From NCBI GenBank assembly GCA_010093485.1, contig MU001501.1, positions 1,009,052-1,073,051 of the forward strand: DNA of 64,000 nt. Reading direction: 5' to 3'. The DNA comes from Karstenula rhodostoma CBS 690.94 (lineage: Eukaryota > Ascomycota > Dothideomycetes > Pleosporales > Didymosphaeriaceae). This document shows, piece after piece, positions 37,074 through 48,624 of the stretch; position 1 is the stretch's first letter, and each line of letters starts with the position of its first letter. The translations under genes were made by a program, and so were the position numbers. The notes beneath the pieces were generated by a model. It was not told where the DNA came from. It worked only from the letters and a program-made list of their open reading frames with translations, and searched no databases.

Positions 37074-37950
37074 ACCACGTGGAGCTCGAGTGCAGGTCGC
37101 GCTTCCGAAATAGTCGAGTCGATACGGAGAAGGCCTGATTTGCACAGTAGAGTGATGATGATGGACCATCACGCGTACGCTCCGTCTTCATTTCGATTCG
37201 ACAAGCGCCACGCTACTCCAGTTTTCTGGAATACCCAGTCATACGCTCGGAATGCGTCATGGGTACTAAACCGGTCGAATGAATGTATAACGGTGGAATG
37301 GGCCGGTAGTGTCATGCGAAAGAAGGGCCTCGTCAGACCCGAAGAGAGATGGCCCATGATGTTCACTTGATACCGGCTTACGGCTCGGCCCTTCCAGCCG
37401 CTCCTCCCAATCACATCAAGTACCCCCGTTTTTGGTTTGCTTGAGCGAGCTAGTGGAGGCCTGCAGAAGGGAACGCTCGGGTAGACGCTTTACTGCTCGC
37501 TTGTGCGACCATTCACCCACAACGCGTTGCCAGGTCTTCTCAACTAGGTTGCAGGGACATGTCATTACTGCACGCATCTTCCAGGCCCTCTACAGCCCCC
37601 ATTGTGCAACATACCGAAGCTTCGTAGTAATAATGAGCATATGTTGTTTCCTGGATAGCAAAGCAAAACTTTCGTTTTCGCTATGATCTAGCCTGATATA
37701 GAACATCGAAACGAATTTCCAAGAGCCCCAAAGACGGTGGATCACACGTGTTTGTTGCTCTCTTGTAATGGGGCTTCGTTACGAAGGGGCGCCGTGCGTC
37801 AAAACCTTCGCTATGTCTTGTGCACATCTTGTGTAAGCACATCGTCTGCAGCCTGCGGTATCTACTCCCGGTCGGCTTGGGCTTTGTGCGTGTACATGTA
37901 GCCGCGATGTTCCCTCCCTTTCCTCTCACGACTCCTTTGGAATTGCAGTC
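37074..37950. promoter_or_regulatory. Divergent region between Zn2Cys6 gene and AnmK-like gene
   Basis: An 877-bp spacer. It carries scattered CGG and CCG triplets that could serve zinc-cluster binding, but I could not pick a convincing inverted CGG pair by eye. No gene is supported inside, although open frames cross 36942-37686. Confidence 0.35.
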
Positions 37951-39421
37951 ATGGCCGCTGTAACGACGCTACCCATCCTCGCTCGGAAAGACTCAGCAAC
38001 CGCACAGCCTCTCGTCGAGATGGCTACATCGGCGAAAGGCCCCGGACCTTTAGTCAAACACAACGAGAACTCCTTGGATATCACCGTCCTAGGATTGCGC
38101 TCCGGGGCGGCATTGGATGGAGTGTCCTGCGCTCTCCTTCGCTACAGACAGAGGAGTCCCAGTGAACCTCTCCGCATGTCCTTACTCAAGGTATGTGCAA
38201 CCACTACGTGCTTAGACGTCTCGGGATTGACAACCGCGTTAGTACGAGGAAGCCGATGTACCTCTCCATTTACGGGCGCAGATACTCAACCTACTGCGTG
38301 ACCATCCCAAAAACCCAAACGCCATGGTCCGCGTACATAACATGCTCGGCTACATGTACTCAACAGCGTTCAAGTGTTTCCTCGGAAACAACGGCATATC
38401 CAAGGAAGACATTCATCTAATAGCTTCGCAAGCTGACTCTATCCCTCCATCTGTGGCACCCCCGCTTCACCCCGCCCTGATGGTTAGCGAAGTGTCGCCC
38501 GTCCTGAAGAGCTGGACCGCTGTTGTTGCAGCAGAAACGAATATCACGACCGCATCGATCCTGCCAATAACACCAAGACCAGTCAACGAACTCGATCCGA
38601 CTGCAGGAGCTTCGATCGACAGTCTCTTCCTCCAAGACCCCACAAAGTTCCGCGTTTGCGTGACGATCACGGACCTCCTTACCATAACCATCATCCCGCC
38701 AGCCGATGGCACACCGAGAGTCGCACCACCTAGCTCGGTGTGCGGCCCTGGCACCATCTTCATAGATTATACAATGCGTTACGCCACCTCTAATCGCCTC
38801 CAGAACGACTTGGACGGTACATACGCCTCGAAAGGCATAGTCAACTATGCCGTTGTCGACCGTGTACTTCAGGCCAACGATTACACGATGCGCGTACCTC
38901 CCCTCCACGTTGCCACCGAAATGTTTGGCCATCACGAAGCCCAGGGCGTCATAGATGAGTGTCTCTTCCTCGGAATGACCGACCACGATACCGTTGCCAC
39001 CATCACACGTATTACCGCCGAGAACCTGGTGCGTCAGTACCGCAGACTGGTCGCCGCATACTGCCAGCCAGACCAGAAAATCGACGAGATATTCATCTGC
39101 GGCTCCGGTGCGCGAAACACGAACATTGTCGATTACATGGAAGAGGTGCTACCTACGGAAGTCATAACGAGACCGCTCGACGACATAGGAATACCGGGTG
39201 ACGCCAAGGAAGTCGTGTGCTGCGCTCAATTGGGGCTGGAGGTTCTACTGAAACACGCGGCAAAGGAGGACGGTCCATTCGAGCAGAGCCGCCAGAATTC
39301 AAGAATAGGAGCTGTTGTCAAAGGCAAGCACTGGGAAAGAGTCAAAGAGCAGATTGTGAGGTTCGGCGATGGGGAGGAGCTGCCAGCTGTGCAGCGTGTT
39401 GTGATTGAGAAGAGGCCATGA
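37951..39421 (+). CDS. Anhydro-N-acetylmuramic acid kinase (AnmK)-like protein, probably inactive
   Basis: Exons 37951-38190 and 38243-39421 give 472 residues. Bacterial AnmK opens and phosphorylates 1,6-anhydroMurNAc during peptidoglycan recycling. Family features are VLGLRSGAALDGVSCALL at the N-terminus (bacterial form SGTSxDG), a GPGTIFID segment, NDLDGTYASKG, EIFICGSGARNTNIVDYMEE and DDIGIPGDAKEVVCCAQLG, the last two being the C-terminal sugar-kinase signature. Two active-site elements are changed: the Thr-Ser of SGTS is Ala-Ala, and the residues before Gly-Pro-Gly are Val-Cys where bacterial enzymes have the catalytic Asp followed by Thr. It probably binds a sugar or acts as a pseudoenzyme. 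Fungi lack peptidoglycan, so an ancient bacterial origin and a host- or bacteria-related role are inferences. It is divergent from the Zn2Cys6 gene. Confidence 0.85.
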
Positions 39422-40492
39422 GCCACGACTTCCACGCTGGCAGAGCTCGACCAGCGAGGATACATGGGGGGCTATATGATGAAAATGATTTCTCACGCGT
39501 TCCGGCGACTGCTTGCAAGCGTACGTACCTTGATACACTCTTAGTTTATGAACACGAGAGGATTCTCTCTACTCGGTGCTGGCGAGAGATCAGTGTCCAG
39601 CTGTACATGACCACAATTCAAACATGTTCATAAGAAAATACTCGTTGAGTTGTTGGCAATCACAGTTCGCATTAACTTGGAGAAGCAGCTCAAAACCAGA
39701 GCTCCCTCGTTCACCTTCGAACTCTGCTCGATCGACGCCAACTGCAATCGAATGTCCGGCCACGAGAGCCATGCATCCAGGCACATTGCAGATGCAGAAA
39801 CCATGATGACGACCCCCAGAGCAACCAGCGTGCCTGCGCCGCCCTCATTGGTCACGGGAACTTTTGCCGCTCCATTAGCGAGTTTTGGACAAGTGCCGCG
39901 AATGATGACACACGCACGGTCCGCACCTGTCAGGCTCGTCCCTCGATGGCTGGTATACGGGTAATTGTTACGCTCGCTGCAGCTGCTGCAGAAAACAAGG
40001 CATAAGGCTGGGAGGTGACAATCCCGGGATCCGAGAAAACGGAGGTGACCTCGGTGCCGCGCAGGTCTAGACAAACCCTAGAAACTCGTCTGCATGTGCC
40101 AGTCTCCCCCTCGGTCCGCACTCAACGTGCTGCTTGTGCTTGATCGGCTCCTAGTCAAACAGTTCGAATCATCGTCTAGCAAGATACTACGGATTATACA
40201 TTATGGTCTAGAAGCTCCACGGCAGGCCCACCCAGGCCACTGTATACGAACAGGTTCCCACAAAGTCCCCAGACGTCGCGCCGCACCAAGCCTCTCTCCA
40301 TGTCATTACACCCCCCCACCCCCCCTTCCAATCCCAGAAAGCCATGCAACCCATCAAAGCGAATCAAGCCGCCTTCCAAAGCCGCACACCATAAGCCGAC
40401 GCCTCCAGACCCAATCCACATCAAGTTAGAAGCCAGAGCACAGGTAGCCTGGGTATTGCCTGCCCTTCACTAACACTGCCCCCAGCATCACA
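39422..40492. other. Convergent intergenic region
   Basis: About 1.07 kb between convergent genes. A minus-strand frame at 39628-40074 has a hydrophobic stretch but no ATG before it. A C-rich run (CCCCCCCACCCCCCC) lies at about 40310. No gene is supported. Confidence 0.4.
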
Positions 40493-41065
40493 TCAACACA
40501 GCCCTCCCACCCACACCCCATCAACCCCAACCGCAGCCTTCCCCTCCACCACCCCCACAACAACAGCCTGCTTCGCCCCCGCCCCAGCTTTTACCTCCCC
40601 ACTAATCTTCACCCACTTGCCCGTCCCGCTCAGCGCTCTCCTTCCGCAGCTTACGCCCCCCACAAACACCTCGAAGCTCGCGCGCCCTTGGGCCCGGACC
40701 CACGCTTCACACCGCACGCCACCGGTCGCGGGGAGCGTGATAGATTGCGACAGCGTCATGGTCGACGCATTGGTGCCGTTGCTTTGCGCGGCGAAGAAGC
40801 GGCTGCCGGCGTGTGCGGCGCCGGTGGCTGGGCCGTGGGAGGCCCAGGAGCCGGTGTAGTAGGCGGTCCAGGGGGAGAGGGTGGGGGCTTCGAAGGAGGG
40901 GTTGGCGAGGGCGTTGGGGCAGGCGCGGGGGGAGAGGGCGGTGCGTTGGGGGAGTTGGTGACGTGTTGAAGAGAGTTGGTCGAGGGGGTGGGCGCAGGTT
41001 GTTGTGCTTTGCGCTAGGAGTATGAGGGTGGAGAGGAGGGAGAAGAGGGAGGGGATGGCGTGCAT
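40493..41065 (-). CDS. Small secreted protein, carbohydrate-binding-like fold
   Basis: A single-exon gene of 190 residues. I chose the ATG at 41065, which opens a classic signal peptide (MHAIPSLFSLLSTLILLAQS); an upstream in-frame extension has no such pattern. After a short propeptide ending in arginine the mature part starts CPNALANPSFEAPTLSPWTA, the beginning of a CenC-like/galactose-binding beta-sandwich in which a domain opens with N-x-x-FE. SWASHGPATGAAHAGSRFF and TLSQSITLPATG follow, as in fungal CBM-like secreted proteins. It ends after GVDGVWVGGLC. The likely place is the cell surface or medium; the ligand is unknown. Confidence 0.78.
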   Translation of the reverse strand: MHAIPSLFSLLSTLILLAQSTTTCAHPLDQLSSTRHQLPQRTALSPRACPNALANPSFEAPTLSPWTAYYTGSWASHGPATGAAHAGSRFFAAQSNGTNASTMTLSQSITLPATGGVRCEAWVRAQGRASFEVFVGGVSCGRRALSGTGKWVKISGEVKAGAGAKQAVVVGVVEGKAAVGVDGVWVGGLC

Positions 41066-41825
41066 GGTGGAGGTAGAAAAGAAGTTGTTGGGCGCGACGA
41101 ATGAGTGGAAGAAAGTAGTCAATGGAATAAGAGAGGAAGAGAAAACACGGCGGGAGTACTTTGACGGCCATGGGGGACATGGTATATGAACGCTATGGCT
41201 TCCACACAGACACAGACGCAATCCAAGCAGATCAACACCATGCGCGCACCGGTCCTACACCATACACGCTCTCCTTTGGCACCCTGGCGAGAAATCCAAG
41301 AACCATCGCGAGAGTCCCCAAGCGTGAATGGCTGCTCTGAGATAGATGATCCAGTAGCCGAAACACATGCGGCTGAAACATAGGAGGTGGCCACTGTTGA
41401 CGAATATCAGTCTTTACGTGGTGAGGCACGAGAGGTTTTCTAGAAGCAAGGGCGCCTCAAGCGAAATGGAGCTGTCGCCCAATAGCAGCGCCGGAACAGG
41501 TAAACACAGTGAAAGCTGAACAGCAGGCTAGGCCCGGTTCAAGTAGCGCGATAACCATCTCGGAGAAATCCGTCAACCAGTGTGTGTGGGGGATCGACTG
41601 GTCCGCGTGGAACGGCAGCAATATAAGTCGATGATTTGCGGCAGGGGTAGTGTAGTTGGGTGGACGACGTGAATCAGTAGTATGCGAAGGAACATCGTGC
41701 TTGAGAATTTCAACGCTGTCTATCAATCGCAAGCCTCCTGCACCCCACCCACGTCCAACCATGCCGCTGAAATGCATCCAATACCAAGCGGGAATCGAAA
41801 TTCAATAACCTTTTGCTTCCATCCA
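41066..41825. other. Intergenic
   Basis: A 760-bp spacer upstream of the small secreted protein and downstream of GGA, both minus strand. I see no gene, repeat or RNA. Confidence 0.4.
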
Positions 41826-44156
41826 TCATGGTACGCCCAGTGAGGGAATCTCGCCCATCTCGTTCTTACTTTGTCCGCCTACTGAATACGTCACTTTCCA
41901 CCTCATCTTGATGCTGCTACCGGATCCTCGTTGCACGCCGTTTAGTCGTATGTTCTGCGTGATACCGTTGCGCTGGTTGGGTGCAAGTGTGACACCTGAT
42001 TGGTGCTCTAATTGTAGCTGCGCACCCTAATACCGAGTCAGCCATGGATGCATCCATTGATGTGGAACTCAAGCATACCTTTGATGCTGCGACTTGGAAA
42101 GTTAAATTCGATATAGGTTGGGGTGTGTTGTTCGATACGTGGTTTTGTATTAGGAGAACAGTGTCTGACTCCCTAGTGACTTTGAAAACCACATTGATGA
42201 GTGTGTTATTGACCGTAATCTCTTTCGAAGTGTCAGGCACAGCTGAAGCGAATGTCCATTCGTCATCGTCATTGGCCGCTGCGGAGGTGCTCTGTGCTAA
42301 GCTGGAAGTTGGCACAGGTATCGCACCGCCAAGAAGATCTATTGTCCCGGATGCCGCAGGTGGTGGCTTGACGGACTGCTGAAAGTTCATAGGCGAACCT
42401 TGCCGGGGCGTTGGCGAGTTCAGAGCAGCGAACGGGTCAGGAGTGCGAGCTGGTTGTGGCGGAGGTTGAGCACGTGCAGATGGTAGAGGGGATGCGATCT
42501 GTTGAGAAGAACCAGAGTTTGGCGTTGACCCGAACAGGTCGACGATCGACTGCGCAGTGCTTTGCTGCTGCTGGAGAGCTGGAGACTGTGGGACTGACAT
42601 GCCAGATAGTCCAAGCACTATGCGACAGTTAGCATACACTTAGGTACTCGTTTGAACATGCTCACCAGAACCATTGGATCCGCCCAATGATATACTACCG
42701 CTTTGACCGTAGTTAGAATCGCCCAGAGAGAGACCCAGAAGGTCGTCCTCCAGCGCATTTCCCTTCTGCGCAGGCTGTTCTGTACTCGCAGATGCCGAAT
42801 TCGATACTGCCGGCGCTGGTTCAGAGTCAAAATCGATCAGATTCAGCTCGTTATTTGGACCCTTGGAGACACCAGCCCCGCTCGTTCCCAGGGTGCCCTG
42901 AGGGATTCTGTTCGCGGCATCAATATCGCCCTTTTTGAACAGCTTATAGCGCTCTATTGTTCGGTTTATGCTGTCATTTATTTCGAAAAGCTTAGCTACG
43001 GCTTCGGTGTCTTCTGACTCTTCTTCGCACATCTTCTGGATCTTCGGATGTGCGCTTTGGAGTGCGTTGGCCAGTTCCTATGCTCGTTAGCAACTCTGAT
43101 GTCAATCTTGGACCGGCTGGTTGGCATACCTCGAATACATCGCCTTCTTTGATCTCGTCTCCAGGTTTGTATCCCTGCAGCATTTCCTCTAAGATCCTGG
43201 CTTTTTGTTGTATCCTCGAGACTTCTTCTGCCGCCTTTGCTCGCCAATCTGTCTTGTTCCTGGTGTCGTAGCCCGCCATGACTTTCATCAACTTGTTGGC
43301 CTCCTGCAAGTCCTGCGGGCCTCCGCGCCGAATGAGCTCCTGGAGTTTTGCAGATTGTGCCTCTCGTTCTTCCTCTTCCATCTCCTCGGCTGACCTGAGG
43401 TTCTGTTTTCCTTATTAGTATGGTCCTCAATCGCATTACTCGGTCTACCTACATCGCTGGGGTTCAGGACTGCCGCATCTTCTTTCCGGACTTCAGGGAA
43501 TATGTAGCCCTTGTAGCTGAGCAAGCGGTGCATGTCCCTTACGAAGCCGAGGTCCTCCTTGTACCGCGAGGTCTGGCATATCGTCTGCCGCCATTCCTCT
43601 ATCAGCTCGAGTATCCTGTTCTGCACGCGGGTGAGATGAACGGGAGGACGTTCGGGAAAGCGACGGACGAGCTCGTTGAGGAATTCTTTGGTGCTGATCT
43701 GGAGGTGGAAGGGGTATCCGCAGTTCTTGACGCAAATGTCGAGGAGCTGTCTCGCAGTCAGCCATGTGGTCTGGAACAGCACCAGGCGGTCATACATTCA
43801 GCGCAAGCAAGGCAACGTTCTGGTTGCGGTGGTTTACATAGTGGACGATGGTGACAGCTGCTTCTCGCGGTCTACAACTTGCTGTCAGCAGATTTGCATG
43901 AGCTGAAGTGTGCCATTGCGTACGTGGAGCCTTTCTTCGTATTGATCAGGTCGCTTATCTCGAGGTTCAGGGCCAGGTTGGGTTCGAAGTTTTGCGGGTC
44001 ACAGGCGTTTACTGCACATAATTGTCAGCAATGCGCGCCGTGTATGAAGGCCAAGCGTGGTGTCGTACATATGAAGCGCTGCAGCTGTGAAGTAGGCGCC
44101 TCCCCCCACCCGCCGTAGCGGTCGCGGGCGGCCATCCGCGCCGAAGCCGCCTCCAT
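41826..44156 (-). CDS. GGA clathrin adaptor (VHS-GAT-GAE)
   Basis: Eight exons (44069-44156, 43924-44011, 43796-43871, 43453-43746, 43130-43402, 42666-43077, 42079-42617, 41826-42026) give 656 residues. GGAs are Arf-dependent monomeric adaptors that sort cargo from the trans-Golgi to endosomes. The N-terminal VHS domain is rebuilt across introns 1-3: APTSQLQRFILNACDP, LNLEISDLINTKKGSTPREA, VHYVNHRNQNVALLALN and LLDICVKNCGYPFHLQ. The GAT domain carries RRGGPQDLQEANKLMKVMAG. A disordered hinge has clathrin-box-like acidic/Leu stretches (DDLLGLSLGD; LNLIDFDSE). The gamma-ear ends VTLAPNQRNGITQNIRLNG and MRWKVTYSVGGQ. The first ATG follows a TAA stop directly; a second ATG at 44135 is also possible. 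Symbol left open because fungi may have GGA1/GGA2. Confidence 0.93.
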
Positions 44157-45160
44157 TAAGACTGGCCGAGCTGGTGCAGCTTGTCGGGGGAGATCAGGGA
44201 GGGTTGAGGTTCTTGCCGGAGGCTGCGCGGGGGCGTGGAGCTGTATCTGGCCTTTCTAGGGTGCCACCTCCAACGGGTTGACGCACGCGGGGCCATCGAG
44301 AAGCGCGCACAGCCATATCTTGGCGCCACACCTCCCACCTTGGGGCGTCTGCGACTCCAGCTTCATCCCAACAAGCCCCAGATTGCTCACCGCTTCCGAC
44401 TCCCCCTCGCGGAAAGCATCGTCTGCTTGCGCTTCATTTTACCACTGCAGTAATGTTTCTAATGAATTGCACTACCATTTGCAGCACACAGAATGTACTC
44501 CCAGGTGCTCATGCATTCACTCTATCCCACCTTGTCTCACTTCCTGGTGGCGAACAGACCGCGACCCGATCTTCCCCTTCTGAATTTCCTAAGTTTGATC
44601 CTAGTGCCAATATAATAGCCTCATCATCTTTACCCTTCTGCGAGCATCGCCACCTGGTCTAAATTGATACGGCGCGCCAGCAGCTCACAACCGAATCGAA
44701 CGATCAATCCTCGCAGCGCAAGCCCATTTCAGGTCACACTTCATGCTTGAGAAGAATACCACCACGGTAGGAGCAAAGATCACTTCCTAGCTGTTTTCCA
44801 GTTTTTACATACAGTCAACATTCAGTACGGCTGTTCCATGCGCTGCAAACGCATGAATGGTGCCAGTAACGGCACGAATGGCAAGGTCGATGCCTTATAA
44901 GGCCCCCTCTTAACTAAAACAACCCCCTATCAAGAACCCCAGGACAACAATCGCAAATGGACCTAGCTCGATAAAGACTCTGCCGATGTTGCCGAAGCTG
45001 CTAAGAATGCGCGGACCGCCTAGTATGCCCTTATTATACGCCTGCAGAAAGCGCAAGATTCACGGAAAAAGTACGAGATTCACAGCCTCATCGTGCAGTC
45101 GCCATAGTTGAACGGTATACTTGAAAGCATGTCTTGGATGACTCCGGAGTGTGCTGGTCG
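44157..45160. other. Intergenic upstream of GGA, possibly with more AAA relic
   Basis: About 1 kb without a supported gene. Traces of the AAA ATPase relic described next may extend into its right part, but similarity is too weak to mark. Confidence 0.35.
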
Positions 45161-45913
45161 TTGAAAAGGCTGAAGTTCGAGACGCCGTTCGAACTTCTAC
45201 CTGGATCTGATACTAGTTGTGCCTGAAGGCTAGAAGGAGCTCATCCCCTCCCCCGCAGAGTCGCAAGCCATGATACAAAGCGTCTCGAAGACGTGATCTC
45301 CGGCAAAAGACTCACCGGGCCCCCAAGCGTAAGCAGACCCCAATGGCGGAATCAGTAGCAGAGCACATGCAAGCGCCGCAGTACACGATTTCCGCCCTTA
45401 CACAACCTAGCGCTGCTAACCCCCACAGACCCCGACCGCGTCGAGCAAAAACTCACCAACATCTTCGAAATGGTCGAAAACTGGTCGAAAACTGGCGCGT
45501 CCTCATCACGAGTGCGACGTCTTCCTCGAGGCGCGCTCCACGCACTCCCTCGAGCGAACAAGCTCGTCTCCATCTTCTTGCATGTGCTTGAGTACTTTCT
45601 TCCTCACCGCAAACCGTTATTGGTCCCGCGTCCCAGTCAAGAATCCATTAGCAGGTCATATCCGGCTCTGACGGCTAGTTCTCGGCGCAGTATCTGGGCG
45701 ATCTTTCTGGTAGGGCTGGATGTGCCGCAGGAATGGGGCGAGAGTGATGTGGACGAGTTGGCGACAGTGGAGTTGAACGGAATGCAGATCAAGAACGTGC
45801 TCAAGAGCGCGGCGTTGCCGAGTGCGAGGAGGAAGAAGTCACTGGGAAGGAGGTTTGTAGACACAGTGTTGGCGATTGAGCGGAGGCGGCCTGGGTTGCA
45901 CGAAGGCTCCTAA
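45161..45913 (+). pseudogene. Relic of a fungal AAA ATPase (C-terminal half)
   Basis: Pieces of a AAA+ ATPase appear in order but in different frames: VVPEG-stop-KELI near 45218-45245, DVISGKRLTGPP near 45290, AESVAEHMQAPQYTISA (45343 on), then after a CCCCCACAG acceptor DPDRVEQKLTNIFEMVENW. These are followed by CDVFLEARSTHSLER in another frame, KLVSIFLHVLEYF, and PALTASSRRSIWAIFL to VELNGMQIKNVLKSAAL and FVDTVLAIERRRPG at the end. The Walker A loop reads Gly-Pro-Pro-Ser-Val-Ser-Arg-Pro instead of GPPGxGKT. An 11-bp tandem duplication (GGTCGAAAACT at 45472-45482 and 45483-45493) breaks the frame exactly between the Walker A and Walker B halves. A non-functional remnant. Confidence 0.8.
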
Positions 45914-46888
45914 AAGTATATTATATGCCAGTCATGGCGCGAATCACGATCTTATGAACACATTGTAGTCCCGGCGAGACAGCGTCTCCAATATGACGGC
46001 CATAATGCTTACCAATCAGTTTTAACACTTTCATTGCTATCCAGCTGAAACAATATATTCGACATCTCGCGAAAAGGAAAAACTATGAGAAAGGACTAAC
46101 AGCTTTCTTTATACGAGGCTGAGCGTGGAAGTGATACAAACAGACGCGAAAAAAGAGAAGGGTCCGGCAAAAGTGCAAAAACAAAACAGAGAATCGAACC
46201 CGCGCTGCGCGCAAGCGATGTTGTTTCCAAAGATTGAGTAAGTGCAGTGAGGTGCGGGACTCGCGGCCACTTCTGGTAAAAGGCAAGAAATGGGTTCGTA
46301 CAAATCCTCGCACTGCACAAGTGTAAATTGCGAACCATTTAATATATATAGGGTGCTAAAATTCCAAGTTTGGTGTTGGGGCTGACGCGCGCTAGCATAG
46401 GCAGCGAGAAGGCAGCGGCGCAGCGGCTTGGGCCGTGCGGGAGATGGTGGGTGCGCTGCGAAAGAAGGGGTGACCAGCTCTCCGCGCTACTGTCAGAAAA
46501 CAACGTTGCTCAGCAACTCAAGGGATGGTTGCGAGCAAGTACGAAAGGAATGCCAGCGACAGAGAGAACCCCGCATGATAGGAGGAAAGATATCCAGAGG
46601 TAGCCCCGCCATTTGTCCTCGCTTAGATGACGGTGCGTTTCTCCATGTCCATACTCCCTGCTCGTGCCATAGCCAAGTCTAGAGCGTAGAGAGAAGATGC
46701 TACGAATGATGAGAGTCTTCAGGAGTGGAATCGGCGCTGCAGGCGTCGTGGACATGGGATGTCAACAGCCATAATTCTACATAAGAGCACATATACTGAT
46801 GCTCCACCAAGTTTTGGAACCAGCTGCGCCGTACGGCAATGAAGCGCTCCTACTCCCCGCCCATAGCCAAACAAACTCCTCACAATTT
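45914..46888. other. Intergenic
   Basis: About 975 bp between the AAA relic and the 3' end of ARP4. GAATCGAACCCGCG at about 46191 resembles a reverse-strand tRNA T-arm, but the stem does not pair and no acceptor stem is found. No supported gene. Confidence 0.4.
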
Positions 46889-48351
46889 CTACCTGCATCT
46901 CTTCTCCACAATGTTCGCGCCGTGCTCCTCGTACTCCTTCTTGCTTATCCACAGCTGGTGGAAGCTTCCCAAACTCGCCAGAATGCTTCCTCCAATCCAA
47001 GCTGCATACTTCCTCTCCACAACGGGCCCGGGTGCAATCAGCTTGTTCCTTGTGCTCGGGTAGAGGGCGTTGATCTCGTAGTTTAGGCGGTCACCCAGCT
47101 TGTAGAGTAGGGTGGAGCCGCCCGTGACGACAATGTTCTGCAGGAGCAGCGGGCGCTGATCCGCATCGACCTGCTGCACGGCCGCTTGCACGAGGCGCGG
47201 AAGCGTGTGCTCGTCCTTTGGCCGGGGATTCGCGTCGTCGGTGATGGCGGCGCTGGCATCGAAGAGGCCTTCAGCGGCCCTGAAGCGATCCACCCCAAAG
47301 ACTTGGTTCCAGCCGTCGGGCATCTCGAAAGGCCGCCCCGGCATGCTCTTTGCGATTTCATCGTTGGTGCCGTTAGAGAGGCGACCAGGGCCTGGCCAGA
47401 TCTCTACGACAGATTCTTTGTATTCGGTGAGGACGCGCTCTTCTTGGTAGTGGCGGAAGGAGTCTGTCGGCGGGATGTTGAAAGTCTTGTAGATGGCCTG
47501 GGCGGGCGTGCCGGCATCGACTGGCGTCTTGGACTTGACGAGGTAGTGAGGCGTGAGTGGGATCTCGGGCTGCGACTGCTTGAAACCGAGGCGGATCTGG
47601 TTGGAAACGAAGTTTCCTGCGAGAGGGGATTTTTGCACGCCCTTCTTCAGGACCATGCCGTCCAGTACGGGTGTGACGGAGGTGTGTGATGCGCCAACGT
47701 CGATGATGATGCCGGAGGCTTTGCCTGATGCAAAAGCCGCGAGCACGCCCGTCTTCTGGAGGTAGAAGGCGGGCGTGCCCCATTCCTCCATGGCGATCTC
47801 AATGGCCTTCTCGCGCGCCTTTGTAGGATTCCAGCCTGGCTCCGTCATCAGCAGCGGGCTCTCCTCGAGCGGCTTCTCCTGGTTCTCGATCGTCTCCATT
47901 TCCACCTCCATAGCGTCTCCGTTTCCGTTCTCTTTTGGACCGTCATTCAGCCCATTCTTTGCGGGGTCCCCAGCCCTTGCGCCCGTCAACCGTGACGTTA
48001 TGGCGTACTCCCAGACCTTGGCTGCCGTGTCCCAGTCCTCCACGATGCCATCCGAGCCCCAGTAGTTCTTTATTTGGAGGTTGGATGATGGTGTGTGTAT
48101 CGCATTCTCGCCGAAAAGGTATTGTGAGCCTGAGTCGGAATCGATTTGACCGTAGAAGCTGGGGCAGACAGATTTGGGCACGTCCTCGCCGGCGAAACCA
48201 GCGCGAATGGTCGAGTAGCCCGGATCGAGCACGATCGCGGCGACCTCATCTAAAGGTACAGTTAGGTTGCGCATGCCAAGCTTGGTGCATGCAGCTCACC
48301 TCCAGCGTATTCACCTGCCGCAGGCGCGGACGAGGAATTAAGAGTGTTCAT
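46889..48351 (-). CDS. ARP4: Actin-related protein 4 (Arp4/BAF53)
   Basis: Exons 48300-48351 and 46889-48249 give 470 residues. Arp4 is a nuclear actin-related subunit shared by NuA4, INO80 and SWR1 complexes. The first exon encodes [17 protein letters not shown] and the 50-bp intron splits the Asp codon of [20 protein letters not shown], the actin phosphate-1 region. FAGEDVPKS follows. An acidic insert (about 115-145, [14 protein letters not shown]) replaces part of subdomain 2, as usual in Arp4. Later [18 protein letters not shown] and [18 protein letters not shown] are the phosphate-2 and adenosine motifs, and [20 protein letters not shown] closes the fold. Divergent from GUP1. Confidence 0.96.
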
Positions 48352-48624
48352 TGCGCGCGAGTGTCGCGACTTCTGAAGCTTTGCAAAGCTCTGGCGGGTT
48401 CAATGCAGCAACTAACGCGTGATGACTGGTTGTTTATGCGCGTGCGTGCGGCCGTGTCGCGGGGGAGGGTCGGATTGGGTGTAGGAGCTCAAGTCGCATC
48501 ACGAACATGCGGTTGAACTTTTGTGGTTGGTCGGACGAACGTCAAGCTGTCCTCCATCGCCGCCGCAGCGCCATCCCACTCCAGGCGGCAACATAACATG
48601 TCCGGCTGGACACAGTAATCGACA
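48352..48624. promoter_or_regulatory. Divergent promoter ARP4 / GUP1
   Basis: Only 273 bp separate the two start codons. The spacer is GC-rich with GCGCG blocks near 48350 and 48440 and no TATA box that I can see. Confidence 0.5.

Noticed and set aside
39628..40074. Minus-strand frame with a hydrophobic stretch
   Set aside because: It opens with TTG, the first ATG lies inside the hydrophobic part, and no family motif is seen.
46180..46330. Possible tRNA on the minus strand (GGTTCGATTC)
   Set aside because: The T-loop sequence is present, but the flanking bases do not form a 5-bp T-stem and I found no matching acceptor or anticodon stem.
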